Source: Phycisphaerae bacterium
Lineage (GTDB): Bacteria; Planctomycetota; Phycisphaerae; Sedimentisphaerales; Anaerohalosphaeraceae
Assembly: GCA_014859965.1 (NCBI GenBank)
Contig: JACZKQ010000071.1
Coordinates: 1-37,336 of the forward strand
Direction: 5' to 3'
DNA: 37,336 bases
Shown here: positions 32,600 to 37,336 of the stretch, one piece after another
How positions within the stretch are numbered: position 1 is the stretch's first letter
Layout: each line of letters opens with the position of its first letter
Translations under genes and position numbers: made by a program
Notes under the pieces: generated by a model
Database searches by the model: none
Told to the model about the DNA's origin: nothing
What the model saw: only the letters and a program-made list of their open reading frames with translations

Positions 32600-34891
32600 A
32601 TGAGCGTTTCGGCGTCTAAACCCATACTGCGCATCCCGGACAGTGTCCGCCGGGACGTACTTGCGTATCGCGCGCACGTTGAGAAATTCCTGACAGGCGA
32701 AACCTCCGCCGTGGCTTTTCGCGCCTACCGCGTGCCCATGGGCATCTACGAACAACGGACGAGCGGCCATTATATGGTCCGCGTGCGCATCGGGGCGGGC
32801 CTGGCGACCGGCGGGCAACTCCGCAAGATCGCCCAAATGAGCACGCGATTCGGCAATGGCGTGCTCCACGTGACGACGCGGCAGAATATTCAGATACACG
32901 ACGTCAAGATCGAGCAAACGCCCGACGTGCTCGAGCAGCTTCTTGAAGCGGGGCTGTCCGCCCGCGGCGGCGGCGGAAACACCGTGCGAAACGTCTCGGC
33001 CTGCCCGGGCTCGGGCTTCTGCCCCAACGAACGCTTTGAGGTCGCCCCGTATGCAATCGCCTGCGCCGAACACCTGCTCGACGACAGCGCGTCCTTCAAC
33101 CTGCCCCGCAAATTCAAGATCGCCTTCTCGGGCTGCCCGAGCGACTGCGCCCTGGCCTCCGTCGCCGACGTCGGCTTTTTCGCGGTGGAACGGGACGGAT
33201 GCAAAGGCTTTGCTGTCTATGCCGGTGGTGGCCTGGGTCCTAATGCGGCCGTGGGGGTAAAGATCGAAGACTTCATCAACGGTGACGAGGTCTTTACCGT
33301 CGCCGAAGCGGTCAAGCATATCTTCGACGCGCACGGCGATCGTGCCAACAGGCATAAGGCCCGGCTTCGCTACGTTCTCAAACGCCTCGGCGAAAAAGAG
33401 TTCGTCGAACTTTATCGCAGGCAGAAGCAAAGGCTCATTGAAGGGGGCTTGGCATCCATCGCCTCCGTTCGCGATATCTTCGAGCCTTTCCATAGAGTGC
33501 TGCCCGCAAGTCACGCCGCCTCGGTGCCGCTTCCGCCCGGCGTAATTGCCGAAAAGACACCCGGCCTTTACACGCTTCCGGTCACGCTGAATCTCGGCGA
33601 TCTTGCCGCCAACGAGATGCTTGCCGTCGCCGATCTCGCGGAGAAGTACGGCTGCGGTCTCATCCGTACGACGCAGCTTCAAAATCTGCTGATCAGCGGC
33701 ATCGGCGCGGGCGACATTTCAGCGGCTGCCGATGAACTCCGCTGGAAGGTGCAAAGTCTTGCCTCACAAAACCCGCAGATCGTCGCCTGTACCGGTGCGG
33801 CTACCTGCAAATTGGGGCTGTGCCTGTCGCGCGGCCTGGCGACCGCCATCGCCGACGCGACCCGTGACCTTCCTGCGGTGAACGGGCCGGCCGCGACTAT
33901 TCGCATCAGCGGCTGCCCGAACTCTTGTGGGCATCACAGCGTCGCCGCCATTGGCTTTCAGGGCAAGGCAAAGCGTGTCAACGGTCGCCTCATGCCCTGC
34001 TACGACGTCATGACCGGAGCGAACATTAGCATGGGCGAGGCCAGCCTGGCCGATAGAATCGGCACCGTGCCGGCCAAGTGCATCCCCGGCATGATGGGGC
34101 AGGTTATGGCGAAAGGCTCGGTTGATTTCAACCTGCTTAGGAGGCTCATCGACGAATACGGCGATTTCTCTGTCGAATTCCCCGAGGACTATTTTCGCGA
34201 TTTCGGCTCCTACGAACCGTTCTCTCTGGCCGGCCGGGGCCCCGGCGAATGCGGGGCGGGCGTCATGGACGTGATCGTCCTCGACCTGGACGAGGCAAAG
34301 AGTGCAGCCGCTCAGGCCGCTCGACTGCCAGCCGGCAAGGATCGCGACGATACGATCTACCGGGCCGTGCTGAGCGCCGCGCGGGCACTGCTGGTAACGT
34401 TCGGCCTGGAACCTAAGAAGGACCGCGAGATCTTCGCGGAGTTCGCCGCGCACCTGATTGACCCCGGCTGGGTCGTTCCGGAAACAAAGGACCTGCTGAA
34501 CAGGGCGGTAGACTACCGCATGGGCGACATCGATTCTCTTGACGATCTCCTGCCGCAAGTCGACAAACTCGTCGAACGAATCGACACTTTGTTCAAATCG
34601 CTCGACGCCGCCCTAAAGTTCAGGGCCGAACCCGTTGCTGCCCCCGCCGCGGCTAACAGCTCGCACAGCGTCCGTCGCATCGATCTCCGGGGCGTCGCAT
34701 GCCCCCTGAACTTCGTCAAAGCCAAGCTCGAACTGGAAAAGGTCGCCATCGGCGACGTGTTGGAGGTGCTCCTTGACGGCGGCGAACCCATAAACAACGT
34801 TCCGGCCAGTTTCGCCAGCCAGGGTCAGGAGGTCCTGGCGACCGAGCCGGCTGGCGACCACTTTCGGCTGACAATTCGTCGCAGCAAGTGA
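32600..34891 (+). CDS. Siroheme nitrite/sulfite reductase fused to a TusA domain
   Basis: This 763-aa protein has a sulfite reductase part (about 1-555) with two half-repeats. The C-terminal half holds the siroheme-[4Fe-4S] ligands C397/C403 (CTGAATC) and C439/C443 (GCPNSC). Unusually the N-terminal half also has a full set, C135/C141 (CPGSGFC) and C179/C183 (GCPSDC). Then comes a helical region of about 120 residues (DDTIYRAVLSAARALLVTFG... LLNRAVDYRMGD), which may be HEPN-like, a Pro/Ala linker, and a TusA/SirA domain (about 690-763) with its active Cys C701 in GVACPLNF. The reductase makes sulfide from sulfite; the TusA tail could carry sulfur to the HcyS loading step. It is the last gene of the operon. 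sir is a suitable name, but nitrite reduction is not excluded. Confidence 0.93.
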   Translation: MSVSASKPILRIPDSVRRDVLAYRAHVEKFLTGETSAVAFRAYRVPMGIYEQRTSGHYMVRVRIGAGLATGGQLRKIAQMSTRFGNGVLHVTTRQNIQIHDVKIEQTPDVLEQLLEAGLSARGGGGNTVRNVSACPGSGFCPNERFEVAPYAIACAEHLLDDSASFNLPRKFKIAFSGCPSDCALASVADVGFFAVERDGCKGFAVYAGGGLGPNAAVGVKIEDFINGDEVFTVAEAVKHIFDAHGDRANRHKARLRYVLKRLGEKEFVELYRRQKQRLIEGGLASIASVRDIFEPFHRVLPASHAASVPLPPGVIAEKTPGLYTLPVTLNLGDLAANEMLAVADLAEKYGCGLIRTTQLQNLLISGIGAGDISAAADELRWKVQSLASQNPQIVACTGAATCKLGLCLSRGLATAIADATRDLPAVNGPAATIRISGCPNSCGHHSVAAIGFQGKAKRVNGRLMPCYDVMTGANISMGEASLADRIGTVPAKCIPGMMGQVMAKGSVDFNLLRRLIDEYGDFSVEFPEDYFRDFGSYEPFSLAGRGPGECGAGVMDVIVLDLDEAKSAAAQAARLPAGKDRDDTIYRAVLSAARALLVTFGLEPKKDREIFAEFAAHLIDPGWVVPETKDLLNRAVDYRMGDIDSLDDLLPQVDKLVERIDTLFKSLDAALKFRAEPVAAPAAANSSHSVRRIDLRGVACPLNFVKAKLELEKVAIGDVLEVLLDGGEPINNVPASFASQGQEVLATEPAGDHFRLTIRRSK

Positions 34892-34924
34892 GCGGGCGGC
34901 TGCAGAGTCAGATGCGGCAAAAAA

Positions 34925-34953
34925 TTTGCTTTTAGATGGCAGAGTGCTACAAT
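34925..34953 (+). promoter_or_regulatory. Promoter for the DUF2961/GH172 gene
   Basis: TTTGCT and TACAAT are 17 bases apart, with TGC directly before TACAAT (extended minus-10). Transcription should start near 34960, some 47 bases before the ATG at 35007. It separates this gene from the sulfur operon. Confidence 0.65.
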
Positions 34954-35006
34954 AAAGCCTGTTGAGGAAAGATCGATTATTACCTGTTTTTCCGAAGGAG
35001 GCCGAA

Positions 35007-36170
35007 ATGAAGTGCATGCAATCCATTGTCGCAGTGTTCCTGTTGTCCATTCTCAGTTTTGGCGTCGGCGGCTGTAAAGAATCGCAATCGTCGTACAATG
35101 GTCTGGACATGGGCCTGGGGCGGCTGCACATGTTATCCGACGCCCAGACCCGCTCCATCAGCCCGGAGAATTTCACTGGCGAAAAAGGCAAAGGGGGCAT
35201 GGCCGCCGAAGGCACCGGCAAACACGCCGCACGCGAACTCGGCCAGGGCTGGAAGGTCTCGCCGTCGATTGTCGTAAAGGCCGGCACGACGTTCACCCTC
35301 GCCGACATCAAAGGCCCCGGCGCGATCCAGCACATCTGGATGACGCCCACGGGCAACTGGCGACATTCCATCCTCCGCATGTACTGGGATGGCGAACCGG
35401 AGCCCTCCGTCGAGACGCCCGTCGGCGACTTCTTCGCCAACGGCTGGGGCAGGTTCGAGCACGTCAATTCGCTGGCCGTCTGCGCCAATCCCGGCAGCGG
35501 ATTTAACTGCTACTGGACAATGCCTTTCCGCAAGAGCGCCCGAATCACCTTCGAGAACATCGACACGCGCGACATGGTGCTCTACTACCAGATCGACTAT
35601 ACGCTGACCGACGTACCCGCCGCGGCCGCGTACCTGCACGCCCAGTTTCGCCGGACCAACCCGCTGCCCGACATGGCCGACTACACCATCGTCGACGGCA
35701 TCGCGGGCAAAGGCCACTACGTCGGCACGGTCATGTGCTGGGGCTCCAACTCGCCCGGTTGGTGGGGTGAAGGTGAAATCAAGTTTTTCATGGATGGCGA
35801 CAAGCAATTCCCCACGATCTGCGGAACCGGCACCGAAGACTACTTCTGCGGCTCCTATGGCTTTGTCAGACCCGGCACCGACGACTACATGCCCTTCAAT
35901 ACCGCCTACGCCGGCATGCCCCACGTCTATGCGCCCGACAGCAACCCGCTCAAGCAGCCCCGCTTCGGCCTCTACCGCTGGCATATCGTCGACCCGATCC
36001 GCTTCGACACGGACCTCCGCGTTACGATGCAGTCGCTCGGCTGGCAGTCCGAAGGCCGTTACCTGCACCTCAAAGACGATCTCTCAAGCGTAGCCTTCTG
36101 GTACCAGACCGAACCCCATGTACCATTCCCGCTGCTGCCGACAAAAGACGAACTCGCGATCCAGTGGTAG
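35007..36170 (+). CDS. DUF2961 (GH172-like) lipoprotein
   Basis: This 387-aa protein starts with a lipoprotein signal (MKCMQSIVAVFLLSILSFG ending at GGC), so it is probably anchored to a membrane. The rest is DUF2961, the family now including GH172 enzymes that act on alpha-D-fructofuranosyl or D-arabinofuranosyl linkages. Family motifs are PGAIQHIWMTP, LRMYWDGEPEPSVETPVGDFF, GFNCYWTMPF, WWGEGEIKFFMDGD (E255, E257) and GTGTEDYFCGSY (E277); the glutamates in the last two motifs match the catalytic pair of GH172. The start is 35007 because AAGGAGG lies 6 bases before this ATG; the longer frame lacks a signal. Substrate is unknown. Confidence 0.92.
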   Translation: MKCMQSIVAVFLLSILSFGVGGCKESQSSYNGLDMGLGRLHMLSDAQTRSISPENFTGEKGKGGMAAEGTGKHAARELGQGWKVSPSIVVKAGTTFTLADIKGPGAIQHIWMTPTGNWRHSILRMYWDGEPEPSVETPVGDFFANGWGRFEHVNSLAVCANPGSGFNCYWTMPFRKSARITFENIDTRDMVLYYQIDYTLTDVPAAAAYLHAQFRRTNPLPDMADYTIVDGIAGKGHYVGTVMCWGSNSPGWWGEGEIKFFMDGDKQFPTICGTGTEDYFCGSYGFVRPGTDDYMPFNTAYAGMPHVYAPDSNPLKQPRFGLYRWHIVDPIRFDTDLRVTMQSLGWQSEGRYLHLKDDLSSVAFWYQTEPHVPFPLLPTKDELAIQW

Positions 36171-36181
36171 ACCACAACTAT

Positions 36182-36232
36182 CGCATTCTCCGGACGTCCG
36201 CATCCCAAACACGGATGCCAATGGAGAACCAT
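36182..36232 (-). repeat. Reversed remnant of the intergenic hairpin repeat
   Basis: CGCATTCTCCGGACGTCCGC followed by ATCCCAAAC (36182-36210) is the reverse complement of the right end of the repeat family, with one change. Further on CAATGGAGAACC matches the next conserved part, but the section between is altered and the hairpin arms, poly-C run and loop are absent. It is therefore a decayed, inverted copy lying between the GH172 and esterase genes. Confidence 0.65.
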
Positions 36233-36358
36233 GCGCTGAAAAAAGTGTGAAAAAATCAACGATCTCGGTGAAACTGTGGAACTGGGCTAATTGTCTGCGC
36301 AACCAGGGGAAAACGTGTGGGGCGCGCGGCAGCCGCTGGGCGTGCCCGTACACGTTCA

Positions 36359-37336
36359 TTATGGTCGCAGGGGTACGGTTGAGTTGGGTTTTAAGGCGTG
36401 CGGCGGCCACGGGTGTGCTTCGTTGAAGACGTAAAGATCTTCGTAAGGGAGGATGGTTACGAAGGACTCGTCGATTTGGCCGCCGGGGCTGGTGATGCGG
36501 CGGAGGCTAAGGTTGAGGTGTTTTGCGATGAACGGGTAGAGGGCGTTGCGTTTGGATAAACCGTAGTCGTGGCCTTCGTTGGGGAAGTGGGCGTTTTGAA
36601 CATTGGCTTCGGCGTTGAAGAGGCGGTAAATGCTTTGGATGTGGGGGTATTCCACTTCGGGGTTTTTGCTGGTCCAGTCTTTACCGTTGGAGATGAGCAG
36701 AAGGGGTTTGGGGGCCAGCAAGGCGGCGATCTCAACATTGTTGGTTTCGTGGTTTTTGCTCTTGTGGATGGGCATGCCGCTTTCGCAGTTGCAGCCGCCG
36801 AAGAAGTGGGCCGAGACCATAACGCAAGGGACGCTGACGGCGATGCGGTCGTCGACGGCGGCGAGGAGGAAGGTCTGGGTGCCGCCGCCTGATGCGCCGG
36901 TGACGGCGATGCGTTTGGGGTCGACGTCGGGAAGTGAGAGGAGGAAGTCGACGCCGCGGATGCCGGCCCATAGCTGGAGCGTGAGGGCCTGGGGGTGGCT
37001 GTGGGGCCAGCCGGCTTTTTGGGAGTCGCCGTAGCCGATCATGTCATAAGCAAAGACGACGGCGCCCATGCGGGCCATTGCGGCGCAGCGGCGCTGCATG
37101 TCTTCTCGGAGTCTGCCGTGGTCGGTGGGGCTGGACCAGTGGCCGTGGGGGCTGAGGACGGCGGCGAAGGGGCCTTCGATGCCGCGGGGGCGGTAGAGGT
37201 TGCCGGTGACGAAATAGCCGGGCAGGGCTTCGAAGGCGGCGTTGGCGACGCTGTAGCCGTCGAGGTCGCGTTTGGTGTGGATGATGGGGTTGAGGGGGGT
37301 TTTGGCGGGGAGCGGGTCGAGGGCGGCGCCTTTGAG
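36359..37336 (-). CDS. Alpha/beta hydrolase, acetyl-xylan-esterase-like (N-terminus beyond window)
   Basis: The reading frame is open from 37336 to the stop at 36359, so the gene starts outside the window; at least 325 residues are visible. The catalytic Ser is in [12 protein letters not shown], the Asp in [12 protein letters not shown] and the His in [11 protein letters not shown]. The oxyanion region SPHGHWSS and the segment [12 protein letters not shown] match esterases of the acetyl-xylan esterase/Abhydrolase_7 type common in Planctomycetes. The missing N-terminus may hold a signal peptide. The C-terminal part ends in [11 protein letters not shown]. It lies convergent to the GH172 gene, which suggests a carbohydrate role; the exact ester substrate is unknown. 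Confidence 0.88.
   Translation of the reverse strand, partial: LKGAALDPLPAKTPLNPIIHTKRDLDGYSVANAAFEALPGYFVTGNLYRPRGIEGPFAAVLSPHGHWSSPTDHGRLREDMQRRCAAMARMGAVVFAYDMIGYGDSQKAGWPHSHPQALTLQLWAGIRGVDFLLSLPDVDPKRIAVTGASGGGTQTFLLAAVDDRIAVSVPCVMVSAHFFGGCNCESGMPIHKSKNHETNNVEIAALLAPKPLLLISNGKDWTSKNPEVEYPHIQSIYRLFNAEANVQNAHFPNEGHDYGLSKRNALYPFIAKHLNLSLRRITSPGGQIDESFVTILPYEDLYVFNEAHPWPPHALKPNSTVPLRP

Overview
The window looks like a chromosomal segment of a high-GC, Gram-negative heterotroph, most likely a planctomycete of the Phycisphaerae type (inference from gene content; there is no rRNA gene to confirm it, and Verrucomicrobiota, Lentisphaerota or a similar lineage is possible). The reasons are the twin-arginine Gfo/Idh/MocA oxidoreductase, the ThuA-domain protein, two xylose-isomerase-like TIM-barrel proteins, GH127, DUF2961/GH172, a very large secreted glycosidase-like protein, and roomy intergenic spacing outside the operons. 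I found no tRNA, rRNA, CRISPR array or transposase gene.

Layout. 1-4100: a four-helix-bundle copper-storage protein, a secreted coiled-coil protein on the minus strand, a nicotinamidase-like hydrolase overlapping nicotinate phosphoribosyltransferase (NAD salvage), and a DUF1428 protein. 4160-4935: a gene-free stretch with two copies of an intergenic repeat, a set of alternative hairpins and a strong promoter. 4936-10997: a 1227-aa GH101-like secreted protein and a GH127 beta-L-arabinofuranosidase, probably one transcript. 11037-17135: a PAS histidine kinase, a TAT-exported Gfo/Idh oxidoreductase, a SpoIIE-type phosphatase with a receiver-like N-terminus, and a CPA2 antiporter. 17136-22519: another repeat copy, a ClC protein with CBS domains, a small secreted protein, Hsp20 and an AsmA-like protein. 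22546-25307 (minus): two sugar isomerase/epimerase-like proteins around a ThuA protein.

25627-34891 is the most notable part: one tightly packed operon. An Rrf2 regulator and a DUF2061 membrane protein are followed by an APS reductase (Fe-S type), ATP sulfurylase CysD, CysN with a degenerate APS-kinase-like tail, O-acetylhomoserine sulfhydrylase (MetY), a ThiS-like sulfur carrier with a blocked C-terminus, a ThiF/MoeB-like adenylyltransferase, a JAMM metalloprotease, and a siroheme sulfite reductase fused to a TusA domain. The set matches the protein-thiocarboxylate route to homocysteine described in Wolinella succinogenes (HcyS/HcyF/HcyD/MetY/Sir). Sulfate is activated to APS, reduced to sulfite and sulfide, loaded on the carrier as a thiocarboxylate, transferred to O-acetylhomoserine and released as homocysteine. 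Features that go beyond a plain copy are the Ala-Glu extension after five glycines in the carrier, a reductase with two Cx5C/Cx3C cysteine sets plus a TusA tail, and a kinase domain that has lost its key residues.

The right end carries a DUF2961/GH172 lipoprotein, a reversed remnant of the repeat, and an alpha/beta hydrolase (acetyl-xylan-esterase-like) cut by the window edge. The repeat family (about 200 bp, terminal inverted repeats, central 30-bp hairpin, variable poly-C run, one copy flanked by 15-bp direct repeats) behaves like a small non-autonomous mobile element.
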